This document shows, piece by piece, positions 32,401-43,469 of a stretch of DNA of 58,875 nucleotides. The notes beneath the pieces are model-generated. The model was not told the origin of the DNA, searched no databases, and saw only the letters and a list, made by a program, of their open reading frames with translations. Within the stretch, counting starts at the first letter, position 1. Each line of letters starts with the position of its first letter. A program made the translations under genes and the position numbers. The DNA is from Pelagophyceae sp. CCMP2097 (lineage: Eukaryota > Sar > Pelagophyceae), in NCBI GenBank assembly GCA_026770575.1, contig MU657165.1:1-58875 (forward strand), given 5' to 3'.

Positions 32401-34757
32401 CCAAAAAAAGGAGCCGCCGCCGCTCCGCGAAGAAGAGACCGAGGCGGCCCGCGCCCATGGAAGCGCAGCGGCGCAGGCCGTCGGAGGACTCAGGCGAATT
32501 TCCGGCGAAGAACGACGTCGACGTCCAAGACGACTCGGATTTCGACGAGGACGCGCCTGCCCCCGACGACGCGGACGACGACGAAAAGGCCAAGGGCGAC
32601 GAAGACGAGGCGGTGGCGAAGAAGCCGAGGTCGCGGCCCGGCGGCGGCGCGGGTATTACGTACCTGCATTTGCCGAGCCGCGAGCCCCGGCAGCGCGCCG
32701 CCTCGGACAAGGCCCGAAAAGCTCTACTCTTGGCCGTCCAGGGCGGGCCGGACCCGCACCGGCCGGGACGCTTCGGCGAACTCGCGAGCCAGACCGCGGT
32801 TTCGCCCGGCGCCGCTTCGGACAAGTCTGGCGGGAATACGCAGTCGTCTTCCGGCGCCGCGGCGGGCTCCACGGCGGGCGCCGCGCGCGCGGCGCCGGGC
32901 GCTGCAGCCACACCGATGCGGTCCGTGGCGGCGACGGCCGCCGTCAACGCCTGCCGCGCCCGGCCGCGCGCGCGGCCCATGCTCACGTCGTCGAGGACTG
33001 GGCGAGTCCTCGTCGGGCCGGCCGCGCCCACATGGGACCAGCTCGCGGACCACGTCCGCGCACACCCGGAGTGGCGCCTCCAGCACGGCGTCGTGCCGCC
33101 GCAGGCCGCGCAGGACGACGCCTCGGACGCGCCTCGGCCGGACGGCGACGAGCCGGCGTCCCTCTCGGCTGCGTCGGCGCTGCCAGCAGCAAAGGTGGCG
33201 GCGCTGCGGTGCGCGCGCAACCGCGCACTGGCGCAGCTGCGGCACGTCGAGGACGCGGCGCGCGGGGCGGCGCTGGCGGTGTCCGGGTACGCGCGCCTCC
33301 GGCGCGACGCGGGCGCGAGAGACGTCGACGCGCGCGCCGACGCCGCGGCGCGCGACGCGGCGCGGTCCGTCGCCGCGCTCGGCGCCAGCTTCCGAGAGCT
33401 CCACGACCCGGCGCTGCGTCGGCCGCCCGTGTACGCGACGCACGTGACGTATTCGGACCAAGCGACGGACCAAGCGACGGACCAAGCGACGGACCAAGCG
33501 ACGGACCAAGTGAGGGACGGCCAAGAACCCGCGCAACCAAACGGCCCAAGCGACGCGCGCAGCGACGACGACGACGACGACGACGAGGCAGACGACGACG
33601 ACGCGGGCCCGCCGCCGCCGCCACCGCGGACGGCGCGGTCCAAGGAGCCGGCGCGTTCGACCTCGCCGCCGCCGGCCGCGCAACCCAAAGATGCGCCCCC
33701 GGCGGCGGCGCAGCACCACGGCGCGAAGCGCCACTTCGCGTCGTCAAGTTCAGAGGATGACGGCCCGCGCGGCAGGGCGCCCCAGGGCGCCGCGCCACAG
33801 CGCTTCGCTGGGCCGCGCGACACCGGCCCGCGCGACGCGGCCGGCGCGCGCAACGCGGCGGCGGCGCCAAAGGGCGATGCGGCGCCGGCGGCGCCGTCGC
33901 GCAAGAGGGCGCTGAGTCCCCCAGCCACCGCCAAGCGGGCGCCGAGCCCCGGCGCCGCCTCTGCCAAGCGGCCCGCGCGCGGCAAGAGCCCCACCCCGGG
34001 CGCGCCTGCGTCCGCGGCAAGGTCGCCGCCGCCGCCAGTTGTCCGCGCCGCCGCGGGCGCACCACAGACGGCGGGCGCGGCGTCTTCGACGGCGAGCGCG
34101 TCTGCGGCGCCTTTCACCGCAAGCACGGCATCTTCGACGGCGAGCGCGGCTTCGCCGGCCGCGGCAACTTTCACAGGCCCGAGGCCACTGCCGCTGGCGC
34201 CGCCGCCGAGGCCGCTGGCGCCGTCGCCGCGGCCCGTCGACGTCGTCGGGGCGCCCGGCGAGAAGGAGGAAGGCCGCACGGCGGAGGATGTCATGGCGCA
34301 GCCGCTGTCCGGCGACGCTCCCGAGGCGCAGTCGAGCCAGCCGCGGGCCGAGGCGGCCGCGGGGCCGAAGCGGTACCGCGTCGACCACAAGGCCGCCGCG
34401 GGCGCGGCTGCTCCCGCATCTGACCACAAGGCGTCTGACCACAAGGCGTCTGACCACAAGGCGGATTTACGGGACGCCAAGTTGGACCGCGCCGACCCAA
34501 AGGCCGAGGCAGACGCCGAGGCCAAGGGCGAGTCTCTGGCCGATTCCCGGGTGGAGACCAAGGCCGAGGCCAAGGCGTCGGCGGTGCCCAAGGGTGGGCC
34601 AAAGGGGGCGACGTACAGGGTCGTGGCGTCTCGTCCTTTCATGCCAAACCATTTCGTCGCTTCTCCCTTCCGGCCGCTGTCCCAGGCCGCGCGGCCAGCG
34701 TTCCCGCCGCCGACGCGCGACGAGATTGCAGACGTCTCCTCGCGCGCCAACAAGTGA
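29459..34757 (+). CDS. Tudor-like and helix-turn-helix giant disordered protein
   Basis: Four exons: 29459-29637, 29708-30463, 30635-30771 and 30862-34757, 1655 residues. After an Ala/Pro-rich lead comes a Tudor/agenet-like barrel (VGEYVEAQWGTGEWFRATV, then RVYDLRYDGGEEE). It is followed by KCTKAQFAGAIGCSGSDLSR, which resembles the small helix-turn-helix domain DUF7726 seen in chromatin-linked proteins. The remaining 1300 residues are disordered: Ala/Pro/Asp-rich with Lys-rich nuclear-signal patches (KKRSRRRSAKKRPRR), TDQA and SDHKA repeats, and a few ordered islands (ITYLHLPSREPRQRA). The join at 30463/30635 removes a stop and restores frame. The third intron (90 nt) has no stop, so it could also be retained. 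Likely a nuclear chromatin reader or scaffold (inference). Confidence 0.78.
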
Positions 34758-35112
34758 CCCTGCTGAACCGACGGCCGCGGAAAGACCGCGGCCGCCGTCG
34801 CACCGCCGTGCGCCTCCCGACCGGTGCAAAACCCCACCAGACAAACTCGACAGATACCGTCGAGACCCTAATAAGTGAACCCGCCTCGCTCCGGATCCCA
34901 AGCCTAAGGATACCTGCCGCTCTTGAACCAACAAGGGACCTGGAAAAAGTGGGAAGAAGTTCGGGTTCGAAAGGTTCCTTCTCAGGGCTCCCCAGCTGCA
35001 AGGAGCCCCAAGCGGAGGCAGGTGCGAGGCGAGTCGTCGAGATGAGTTCGAACGTCGGTGCGCTGCGAGGCTTGCGCGGCGCGGCGTCCAAGATAAGATC
35101 GCATCTTCCGGC
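34758..35112. other. intergenic
   Basis: No supported gene. It lies downstream of the Tudor-like gene. A possible splice donor pattern (GCAG|GTGCGA near 35,020) and a short ATG frame at 35,042 hint that the next gene may have an extra 5' exon here, but I could not fix it by phase. Confidence 0.35.
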
Positions 35113-35571
35113 ATGTCGGTTCAATGTAGGCACATTGGTTCCCGCGCCTGCCTCGCGGGCGATTCGGCGCGGCGCGGCGTCGTCGTGGCGCACGTCGGTG
35201 GAGGCTGCTGGGCCGTGCAATTTTTGGACAAGACTCGTTACTTCCACAGCAAAGACTTGGTGGTGCTGGTGTCGGACGGCCACTCCTTCAAGCCGTCTAA
35301 AGCTCCGCCGGGCGGCAAGCAAGAGGCGCCCGAGGCGACGCGGCGTGTCCATTGGGCCGCGGAGCCGCCTCGCGAGAAGCACATCGCGGCGCGGCGCCGT
35401 CCTTGGTTGCTGGTCGGACGCGAGCTCCGTCGCACCGAGCCCCTCGTTCCCCAACGACCCCAAGCCGCCGTCCAGCGGCCCTGCGTCTCCGTCGAATACG
35501 CCGCATCGCGCGGGCGAGGGACGAAGAGCGACATTGACCTCGCTTGCCGCTGGTCACTTTTAGCTCCGTGA
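35113..35571 (+). CDS. hypothetical protein with small beta-barrel motif
   Basis: Open frame of 152 residues from an ATG at 35113. Residues 20-52 read RRGVVVAHVGGGCWAVQFLD then KTRYFHSKDLVVL, an alternating pattern like an SH3/Tudor/KOW-type barrel. The rest is Pro/Arg-rich and not recognisable. A GTAG just inside the start (35129) could instead be an acceptor of an intron from an upstream exon, in which case the true start lies near 35,042 or earlier. The domain call is weak; a short gene here is plausible but not certain. Confidence 0.35.
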   Translation: MSVQCRHIGSRACLAGDSARRGVVVAHVGGGCWAVQFLDKTRYFHSKDLVVLVSDGHSFKPSKAPPGGKQEAPEATRRVHWAAEPPREKHIAARRRPWLLVGRELRRTEPLVPQRPQAAVQRPCVSVEYAASRGRGTKSDIDLACRWSLLAP

Positions 35572-35928
35572 TGAACGAGCGGCCGTGCGAGAAGAGCGAC
35601 CACGCCACCAGCCGCTGAGCCGCGGACGCCGAGGCCCCGGAGACGGCGCGGGCGCCATCATCGAACGCCCTCTGCCATGATTGAAGCGCGTCGTGGTCTC
35701 GGCTCGTGGCACGGTAACAACGACAGACTCACTCCGACTCGTCTCCTTTCGGCGGGGACTCGCAGAAGCTCTCGAGTTCAGGAGTGTTGCACGAGTCATG
35801 CAGAGGGGCCTCGAAGTGGACTGGCGCTCGAGGCCGACGGAGAGGGTGCCCTTTTTCGCCGGCATGGAGGCCGAGGGTCCGTATTGCAGACGTCCGCGTC
35901 GAGGTACAGGTGGACATCCAGGTGATCT

Positions 35929-36700
35929 TTAGAGAGGCTTTGGCTTGTCGCGCTCGCGGGCGAGCACCTCGAGGCGGCGGTCCTTAGGGGCGTTTTCTCT
36001 TTGATGGGCTGCTTGCCTTGCCGACTTTGGAGGCATGACCGCCGGCGGCGGGGCGCCGTCGTCCTCGCGCGGCTTGGCGCTCGCGTTGCCGTTCGCCCTA
36101 GAAAAGTGGGTCCGCGCCTCGACGCAAGCAACTCGGTCGAATTCGACTCGACTCGACAGCCACGCTGCTTCGACTCGACAGCCACGTGGTGCACCGCATG
36201 CAACGACGACGGTCCGACCCCGCAGACGTGGTGCAACGCACCAGCCGCGGCCGGCCGGCCGGTCGCCGCGGCGCTGGCCAGTGCCTGCCGGCGCGTCGCG
36301 TCGGAGACGGAACGGCGGCGAGGCGGCATGTCGGCGAGCCGGAACGGCGGCTCACTGAGTATGGGAATGATGGAGTGGAAGATGGGCCGGAGCGGCACGT
36401 CGGCAGGCGGGGCTCGGCGCTTGGGCTGCTGGTGGAGCGCGAGGTCGAGGGCGGCCTCCAAGTCCGCGTCTCTGCGGCGCTTGCGCCCTTGCTTGGCCTC
36501 CTTCTTCTCCTTCTTCTTCGCTTTCTTCTCGTACTTCTTCTCCAGCTTCTTCAGCTTCTACGCGCCGGCGGTCCGGCAAAGGCGCGCGCGTGAGAAGCGA
36601 GGCGCACCTTTGTTTCCTTCTTTTCGCGCTTCGCCTTCTTCTTCACCGCTTCGTCGCCGTCGCTGCTCGAACCGCTGCTGCTACTCCCGCTGCTCGGCAT
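35929..36700 (-). CDS. lysine-rich probable nuclear protein, 3' end unresolved
   Basis: Exon 1, 36700-36608, encodes MPSSGSSSSGSSSDGDEAVK and a Lys/Glu run. Intron 36607-36558 (50 nt, GTGCGC...TAG) joins in phase 0 to an exon starting KLKKLEKKYEKKAKKKEKKE and continuing RKRRRDADLEAALDLALHQQ, PLRPIFHSIIPIL, FRLADMPPRRRSVSDATRRQ. A further exon with good codon use (ANGNASAKPREDDGAPPP, MPPKSARQAAHQREN) runs from about 36,096 to the TAA at 35931. Its donor could not be fixed; a GC donor at ACGCGAC|GCGCCGG would fit the phase. Coding-like sequence continues to 35,729, so another 3' exon is possible. The composition suggests a nuclear or nucleolar protein. Family unknown. Confidence 0.5.
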
Positions 36701-36909
36701 CCGCTCGAGGGGCGTATACCCACGTGTGAGCCTGCCGTTCGGAAAGGTCGACTTGTGTCGAATGCTCGCCAAAGACGGGAGTGTTCACGAAAGTGCAGCC
36801 TCCTGGACAGCAGGCCGGGCACCGTTCGACGGCGCGCCCAAAAGACCGCCCCCGGAACGGCGGCGCCGATTCGCGTTTAAAGTGCGCGGATATTTTACGG
36901 AGCGCGCTT

Positions 36910-37562
36910 TTAGCCGTTGCCCATGGCGGAGATGCGCGGGCAGTCGTTGTGCCTAGAGATTCGATCAAATGCGGGGAGTGATAATCGTTTCCGGCCATTG
37001 CGATACTCGTCGCATCGGAGCGTGGGGGCACGTTTCCGGGGGGGAATTCCATGCGCCACGGGGACGCCGGCGCCGCGCTCTGTGAGTGACCCGAGATGCG
37101 CGTTCAATTCGTCGATCTACATCAAAAGGTATCGCGTCGCGGCGATTCCGCGTTTGTCGCTTGGGGGCCGCGGGAGCGGGTACCTTTTCGCGGTGCGACT
37201 TTTCCAGGCTTTTCGAAACGCGTTCCGCCAGATCCTTCTTCTGCCGCTTCTGGAAGCGAAGCCTGCGCCATCGTGCGAGTCGGGGCCGCGAGCCGCGCCG
37301 CGGGCGGGTGGCGCTGGGCGGCGGGCGAGGGAAAACGCACTGGGCGTCCGTCAGGTCCGAAGCCTCGTCCTGCGGCTCGGCGCTCGCGTCCTAAGGAGCG
37401 CGGTCCGCGACGCATTTGTGGGGCGGACCGACGCACCGCGTCGTTGGAGGACGGCGCGCCTTCGAGCGCGATGAACGACTCCTCGGCGGCGCGCTTTTTC
37501 TTGCCCTTTTTGTTCTTCTTCAAGCTAAGCCCGCCGACGATCACGTTGGCGTACGCCGACAT
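36910..37562 (-). CDS. FAM32A: FAM32A-like spliceosomal protein
   Basis: Five exons: 37562-37437, 37390-37341, 37262-37184, 37116-37079 and 36952-36910, 111 residues, almost the length of human FAM32A (112). In human spliceosomes FAM32A is a small metazoan-type second-step factor. The N-terminus MSAYANVIVGGLSLKKNKKG and a Lys-rich stretch are followed by TDAQLRFQKRQKKDLAERVS, SLEKSHREK, IDELNAHLGSLTEHND and a short tail. This matches the family block order (basic helix, KSHKERV-like, FN-x-L-x-x-LTEH-x-D-I-P). The last intron needs a GC donor (ACAGA|GCGCGG) to give LTEHND. That motif is conserved, so the donor is well supported. Five exons for 111 residues shows how split genes are here. It diverges from the WD40 gene. 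Confidence 0.88.
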
Positions 37563-37677
37563 CGCCGCGGAGAGGAGGCAAAGGGCTCGCCGGGGAGACC
37601 ACGGGACCTTGGCCGCTTGATCTCGCGTCTCTCGCCAAAACGCAAGACGCCGGTACCGCACACCGGTTGCAGGGCGG
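37563..37677. promoter_or_regulatory. 115-bp divergent promoter region
   Basis: Gap between the start codons of FAM32A (37562, minus) and the WD40 gene (37678, plus). Both must start transcription here or within coding sequence. No motif is recognised. Confidence 0.35.
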
Positions 37678-38793
37678 ATGGCCACACTCGGGGGCTATCT
37701 CTGGGGCCTGGTGAGCAGCATGGCAGGCGTCGACGACGCCTCGCCAGCCGGCGCGAGCTGTGCCTCTCCGACACTCGAGGCGTTTGAGCAGCCGGATCTT
37801 CTCACGCACTTCCTGCGGCTGGCGGCATCACCGAACGCGCTCCTCGTGACGAAACGAGTCGAAATGCGCGGGCCGTGGCGCCGGTCGTGTCGTGCGGAAA
37901 CTCATCTGGAAGGACCGAATTTTAAAGGGAATCCTCAAGGGGCACACCAGTTACGTCTTCAGCAGCGTTCTCTCCCAACGGCAAGTGCATCGTGACGGCA
38001 AGCGCCAACAGGAAGGCGCAGCTCTGGGACGCCGAAACGGGCGCGCTGCAGGCGACATTCAAGGGGCACACTAATAATATCGTCTTGAGCTGCGCGTGCT
38101 CGCCCGACGGCAAGCGCGTCGTGACGGTGAGCTACGACATCACGGCGCTGCTCTGGGACGCCGAGACGGGCGCGCTGCAGACGACGCTCGAGGGGCACAC
38201 CGGCCGCGTCTGGAGCTGCGCGTTCTCGTCCGACTGCAAGCGCATCGTGACGACGAGCGCCGACAGGACGGCGCGGCTCTGGGACGCGGAGACGGGCGCG
38301 CTCGAGGCCCGAGGGGCACACCGACGGCGTCCGTAGCTGCGCGTTTTCGCCCGATGGCAAGCGCCTCGTGACGGCGAGCGACGGCACGGCGCGGCTATGG
38401 GACGCCGAGACGGGCGCGCTGCTGACAGCGCTGCGGGGTCACCGCGACCGCATCTGGAGCTGCGCGTTCTCGCCCGACGGCAAGCGCCTCGTGACGGCGA
38501 GCAGCGACAAGACGGCGCGGCTCTGGGACGCTGAGACGGGCGCGCTGCAGGTGACGCTCGTTGGGCGCGCCGGCTGGGTCATGGGCTGCGCGTTCTCGTT
38601 CGACGGCAAGCGCATCGTGACGGCGAGCTACGACAAGACGGCGCTGGTATGGGACGCCGAGACGGACGCGCTGCTGACGACGCTCGAGGACCACACCAAC
38701 AATCTCCAGAGCTGCGCGTTTTCGCCCGATGGCACGCGCGTCCTAACGGAGAGCTTCGACAAGACGGCGCGGCTCTGGGACGTCGCAATCTAA
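37678..38793 (+). pseudogene. seven-bladed WD40 protein gene with frameshifts
   Basis: Seven WD40 repeats of about 42 residues, enough for a full propeller, can be read from 37,920 to the stop at 38793. Each has the form GH-x-x-x-V-x-SCAFSPDGKRIVTASxDKTARLWDAETGAL. The frame breaks twice: in repeat 1 near 37,968 (AFSPNGKC is in another frame than the preceding YVFSS) and at the border of repeats 3 and 4 near 38,308 (about 5 nt missing compared with sister repeats). A third change of frame lies between the 5' segment (LEAFEQPDLLTHFLRLA) and KLIWKDRILKG; that one could be an intron. The repeats are close at nucleotide level, so gene conversion, slippage or assembly collapse are all possible. 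If corrected it would be a protein-binding scaffold. Confidence 0.75.
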
Positions 38794-39058
38794 CAATGCA
38801 TGCTCCTCTGGCCGGCAGCGAAACTCGCCCGGGTTCAAATGTACAAAACGCCATCGTAGCGAGGCCGGCGCTTTTGTAGTTCGCACTACGAGAGCAGGCC
38901 ACGCAGCTCCTCGCAGCCTGTCGTCGGGCCGAGGCGCCTCTCGGTGCCCTTTTCGGGCGTGCCTGCGCCGACTGAGACGCCACGCCTGCCGCCACGCCCG
39001 AGGCGGCCGAGGGCGGACCGCGCGGAAGGAGCCGGCATGGCATGCGCAGGGTCTTCGT

Positions 39059-39693
39059 TTAGTTGATCTTGATGAGCTCGACGTCGAACTTTAAGTCTGC
39101 GTTTGGCGGGATGACGCCCCCGGCGCCGCGCGCGCCATAGCCAAAGTCCGAAGTAATCTCCAGGGTAGCCTTCTCGCCCACCGACATTTGGATCACGCCC
39201 TCGTCCCAGCCCTTGATGACCTAGGAAAGCACCTCGGCCCGGCGCGCGGCGACGGCCCCGAGCGGCGAGCCGACGGCCTCGCGTCCCGGCCCAGACGGAC
39301 CTGGCCGACGCCGATCTTGAAGGAGAACCTAGCGCGGCACGCGTCGCGCTTCCCGTCTCGCGCTCCGGGCGCGTGGTTCGCGTTTCACGTTTGGCTCTCA
39401 AGGGGGCTCACGGCTCTTTGCGGTCGAGCGAAGAGTCGAACTTGGCGCCTGTCGAGGCCAGCGTGCCCGTGTAGTGCATCGTCAGCTTGTCGCCGGCCTT
39501 TGGGAATGTGGCACCGTCGCCGGGAGTAGTCGTCACGACCTATCAGACAGGATATCGGACGGCGTGCGCAGAAAACGCAGCGCGGGCAGAAGCGGCGAGC
39601 GGCACTCACCTTGACACCGAGGCTGCGCGCCGACGCGTGGAACGCGCGGCCCAGCGGCCCAACCGCGCGGCGCGACGCGAGCAGGCCGAACAT
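39059..39693 (-). CDS. mitochondrial FKBP12-type peptidyl-prolyl isomerase
   Basis: Four exons: 39693-39610, 39539-39412, 39328-39301 and 39220-39059, 133 residues. It speeds cis-trans isomerisation at proline. Residues 1-25 ([20 protein letters not shown]) have the Arg-rich, uncharged look of a mitochondrial presequence with RAFHASAR. The FKBP domain is complete: [80 protein letters not shown] and VELIKIN. Active-site residues Tyr (HYT), Asp (KFDSS), the VIKGW block and the Tyr of FGYG are kept. The third exon is only 28 nt. Identification is certain; location is inferred from the presequence. Confidence 0.95.
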
Positions 39694-39955
39694 GGTCGAG
39701 GTTCGTGCGGCGCGCGATCAGAAACGCTCGCCGTTTTATTTTGTCTGCCCGCAGTGCACTAGTGGCCCCGCACTCTAAAGCCACTGGCCAGTGGGTGGCG
39801 CCCATGACGGCTTCGCAAAGCTGCTTCGCTCCGCTCCACTCGCACCCGAGGCGTCGGGCCGCCCACGCGCCGGCAGGCCAGGACGCCGCGGCTGTGCGGA
39901 GGTGCGGCGTCGAGGTGGCTCTGGCGCCAGCCCGCACAAGGAATGGCATGTGTTA

Positions 39956-40808
39956 TCAGTAGAGAATGTCCTTGCCGGCGATGAGGACCAAGACCGTGAT
40001 CGCGACGAAGACGCCGACGTACGCGTTGCCCGGATTCCAGGTGCCGGTGGACGGGTCGCCGCCCTGGGACCGCGCCTCGGCAACCAGCTTGGACCGCCTA
40101 CGCCGCCGGTCACCGATGCCCAAAGGGAGATCCGACGCACATGGAGTCCGAGAGGTCCTTGAGCTCGTTGTACGCGCGGAGCGCCTTTTGGATCACCTAA
40201 AATCGATACCTCTGGTACCCTCTACGACCATCAAAGAACGAACCTCGTCCTTGCCGGAGAAGAGGCCCGTCTCCTCGGCGGCGGCGAGGGCGATCTGCAG
40301 CTGGTCCTTGTCGCGCGCGAGGGTGGCCTTCTTGAGCGCCTAGCGCCGAAGGGCGTGCGGCGGCGCCGCTGTGCGCAAGGGGTGGCCAACTTACGGCCGT
40401 GACTGCCTCCTTCGCGGCGCCCGGCGCGGCCGGCGCCGGTGCGGCGGGCGGCGGCGCCTCGGTCTTGAAGCTGGCCTCAAGGGCGATGGCCTCTGCGCGC
40501 ATCTTGGCGGCCTCTTCCATCAGAGACGCAGCGTCCTACGCGCGCCGTCAGCGCATCGCCGCGCGTGCGACGCGCGCAGAGCGACCCAGTCGTTTTGGGA
40601 GGTGCGCACCTCGGCTCTTCGGCGCGTCAGGGCCTGCTTCCTCACCGGCAGCGGCTGGAGCGCCACAGCCGACGCCGCGAGCGCAATGAGGAGAGCGACC
40701 TACGGGTTGCGCCATCAGGCGCTCTGCAAGCGTGCGATTCGACGCCTCTTGCGGGCCCCGCGAGGCCGGCGGCGTCAAAGGGGGCGGTCCTGCGCGACGC
40801 GCCTGCAT
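39956..40808 (-). CDS. small membrane protein with signal peptide
   Basis: Six exons: 40808-40803, 40699-40646, 40535-40395, 40339-40244, 40196-40141 and 40097-39956, 164 residues. A hydrophobic start (VALLIALAASAVALQ) is followed by a helical region (SLMEEAAKMRAEAIALEASF), a Pro/Ala linker, a second helical part (LARDKDQLQIALAAAEETGL, ALRAYNELKDLSDSM) and a single C-terminal membrane helix (AYVGVFVAITVLVLIAG). The layout fits a thylakoid or ER membrane-anchored protein with a soluble domain; I do not recognise the family. The first exon (Met-Gln only) is inferred, using a GC donor CAG|GCGCGT identical in form to the one in the channel gene. All other junctions match in phase. Function unknown. 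Confidence 0.62.
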
Positions 40809-41082
40809 TATGTGATGGCAACTCCAGATCTGACCGACGCGCTGAGTCAGTGCGGGACCGGGGGCCTTTCAAGGGGCGGGTTTTCTTCTGAGGCGGGTTT
40901 GAATTTCTTCATAGGCGTCGTGGTATCAGTATCAAGGCGGCGCGAGGGCCCTCGTCGTTATTTTCTAGTTTGGTAGTGCTCATGATTGTTTTTTAAAGCG
41001 GTCCCATGGATGCCGCGCGGCGCTGCGTAGTTTTTGGGCGGCGCCTTGCTGCCCCTCGGGCGCGAGTCGTGCGGGTGGCTCG

Positions 41083-43469
41083 TCAGTAGCGTTGGTCTTC
41101 GTACCTGTCGCCCGCGAAGCGCGAGTCGTTTGCAAAGCGGTCTTGGCCGCGGCTCAGGCCCGGGGGCGGCGCGTGTTGGCCATGGTGCAAGGTAAACTCT
41201 TTTGCGGTAGCGCGCATCGTCGACCGCGAGGCGTCGTCGTCCGGCGCGGACTCGCCGCCGCCCTGCGGCGAAGACGCGCGGTCGAAGATGGCATCCGCAG
41301 CGCGTTGGAGAGCGTCGCCGTCCGCGTCGACCAAAGACCGCCGCAAAGTGTCGTCCAGACCCGCCTGCAGCAGCGACGCGCCGTAGGGCGACTCGTACGC
41401 GCCCTGCCACCGTGGTCGCGCCGCCTGACCAGAGAACTGCGGCCCTTGACCCGCAAACGGCGCCGCCTGGCCCGGGAAGCCCGCCGACTGCTGCGCGTGC
41501 GGCGACCACGCAGTGTCGCCGAAGCCCGCGTACTGCTGCGGTGGCACGTAGGGCTGCGGCGCCGAGAACGAAGAATCATCTGCAAACGGCTCTGCCGCGA
41601 ACACGTCCGAAAACCCGTCGCTTTCAAACCGCTCGCCGGCGAACGGCGCGTAGCCGCAGTGGCGCTGCTGCTGCGAGTAGCCGTGCGCGTGCTCGTGGCG
41701 CGGCGCGGGCGCGTTTGCCAGGTCGGCCAACGAGTTCATCGCCGCCGTGCGCAGGTCGTTGCCGGCGAAGCCTTCGTTTTGGCGGTAGTCTTCGTCGGCG
41801 CGATTTGTGCGGTAGCCTTCTTCGGCGCGGTACTCGAAATAGTCGTGCCTCGCCGCCACGTGCTGCCGCGTGCGCGGCGGGTCGGCGTCTGGGGCGTAGC
41901 CGTAGTCGGGTTGCGCCCAAGACTCGTCGTGCGAAACCTTTGGCGCCGGCCGCGCTTCCGCCATCTTCGCCTTGCGCGCGGAACGCTGCGAGACGACCTT
42001 GAGCTTGGCCGCCGCCGCCGCGGTGTCAAACGCGCGGGCGCTCTGCCGCCGCGCCTCCTCCGCAGAAGCCACAGCACGCGCGATCTGGTCACTTTCTTCC
42101 CTTTGAGTCTGCTTCCAGGCGGAAGCCGTCTCGCGCCGACGCTGCTCTTCCGCCGCCGCGCGCGTCACCGCCTCTGCTTCCACCAAGTCCTTAGCGCGTT
42201 CGCGCGCTGCCGCGTTGGCCACGCTCCGCTTCGCAGCCGCCGTGCGCTTCGCCTCGTCGCGGCAGAGGCGCGAAGCCTGCTCCGCCTCGAGCCGACGTTC
42301 CTTTTGACGTTGCCTCTTCAGCTGCGCCGCAGAAGCCTGCGCCGCCTCGGCGGCAGCAAACGCGGCCGCATCGTCCGAAGCTGGCGCCGAAGCGTCGCCC
42401 TTATCCTCTTTGGAACTGGCCGCCTCTTGCCGTGTTGTGTCGCGCGCGGGGCCCGGCGGCGCCGCCGCGTCCGGGACGCGAGCGTCGGCGGCCGCCGCGC
42501 GCGAGCTCGGCGCCTCGGCCGCCGGCGGCGCGGCGGGCGGCGGCTCCGGGGCGGCCGGTCTCCTCGGCGCGCGCCTCGCGGCCTTGGAACGCGTCGGGGC
42601 GGGCGCCGGCGCGGCGGCTGCTCGTTCGATGGCCGGCGCGGGCGCGTCGTCGGTGAACGTCCGCCTTTCGCGCTCGCGCTCGCGTTCAAACTTTTCGCGC
42701 TGCTTCTTGGCCGCCTCGAGCTCGAGCATGAGGATGCTCCGGGCTGCTTCCAGAGCCGCCACCAGCTCGTCTTGACCGACATCCAACGTCATCTCGCCGC
42801 AGTCGTCTCGTCCCGCCGCCGCGCAGACCGCCGCGCAGACCGCCGGGCTCAATCGGTACTCCGCTCGGTACGTCACCGGCGCATGCGCCGCGCGCGGCGC
42901 CGCGGAAACGCGCGCGCCCGGGACGACGTCATCCTCGTCGCGGGCCCAGGACGACGACGTGCTCGACACGGCTCGTCGTCTCGACGCGGAGCGGTCGAAC
43001 AAAGCGTCCAAGTCTCGCTCGCGCCGCGCCGCCGCCGCCGCGGCGCGGACGTCCTGCGCGTCGCCGTCGTCGGGCCACGCCGCGCCGGGCCGCCGCGAAT
43101 TGTCAGAGGCCGCGCGCGCCGGCCTGCCGTCGGCCACCGGTGCGCCCTTGGGCCGATGGGCGGGGACGTAACTCTGGGCCGACTCGAAGCAGTCGGCAAA
43201 GTCGTCGTCTTGCGAGTCCTCGTCGTCCTCTGCTTGCTCCGAGTCGTCCATCGAAACCAAGTCGTCGTCGACGTCGCATGCCCCCGCCGCCGCCGAGCTC
43301 AGGCCGTCGTCCTCGACGTCGAACCTAATCGCAAGACGTCCAAAGGTTTGCGGCATACGCTGCGACGCACATGAGCAGCGCGAGCGTGGCCGCCGCGAAA
43401 AACGCTATGAGCACGAGGTTGAGGTCCACAGCCTCGAGGAGCGAAAAGTCGCCATTGCTTCGAGAACAC
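41083..43469 (-). CDS. membrane-anchored coiled-coil protein, 5' end unresolved
   Basis: The two last exons are clear: 43469-43371 and 43324-41083, joined in phase 2. The first encodes NGDFSLLEAVDLN and one membrane helix (LVLIAFFAAATLALLM). The second, about 747 residues, is acidic at first (DSEQAEDDEDSQDDD), then has a short helical region (GQDELVAALEAARSILMLEL), a long Ala/Arg/Glu coiled coil (KRQRQKERRLEAEQASRLCR) and a Tyr/Gln/Gly/Pro-rich C-terminus (AEEGYRTNRADEDYRQNEGF). The upstream exon must end in phase 2 and probably lies at 43,540-43,820, where an ATG frame exists, but several donors fit. An anchored scaffold or tether is a fair guess. The long antisense open frame over it is a GC artefact. 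Confidence 0.6.

Noticed and set aside
32312..34837. Minus-strand open frame of 841 residues
   Set aside because: It lies antisense to the Tudor-like gene, is almost only Ala/Ser/Arg/Gly, has no domain, and is explained by high GC at codon positions of the real gene.
41092..43374. Plus-strand open frame of 760 residues
   Set aside because: Arg/Ala/Leu-rich shadow of the coiled-coil gene on the opposite strand; no motif.
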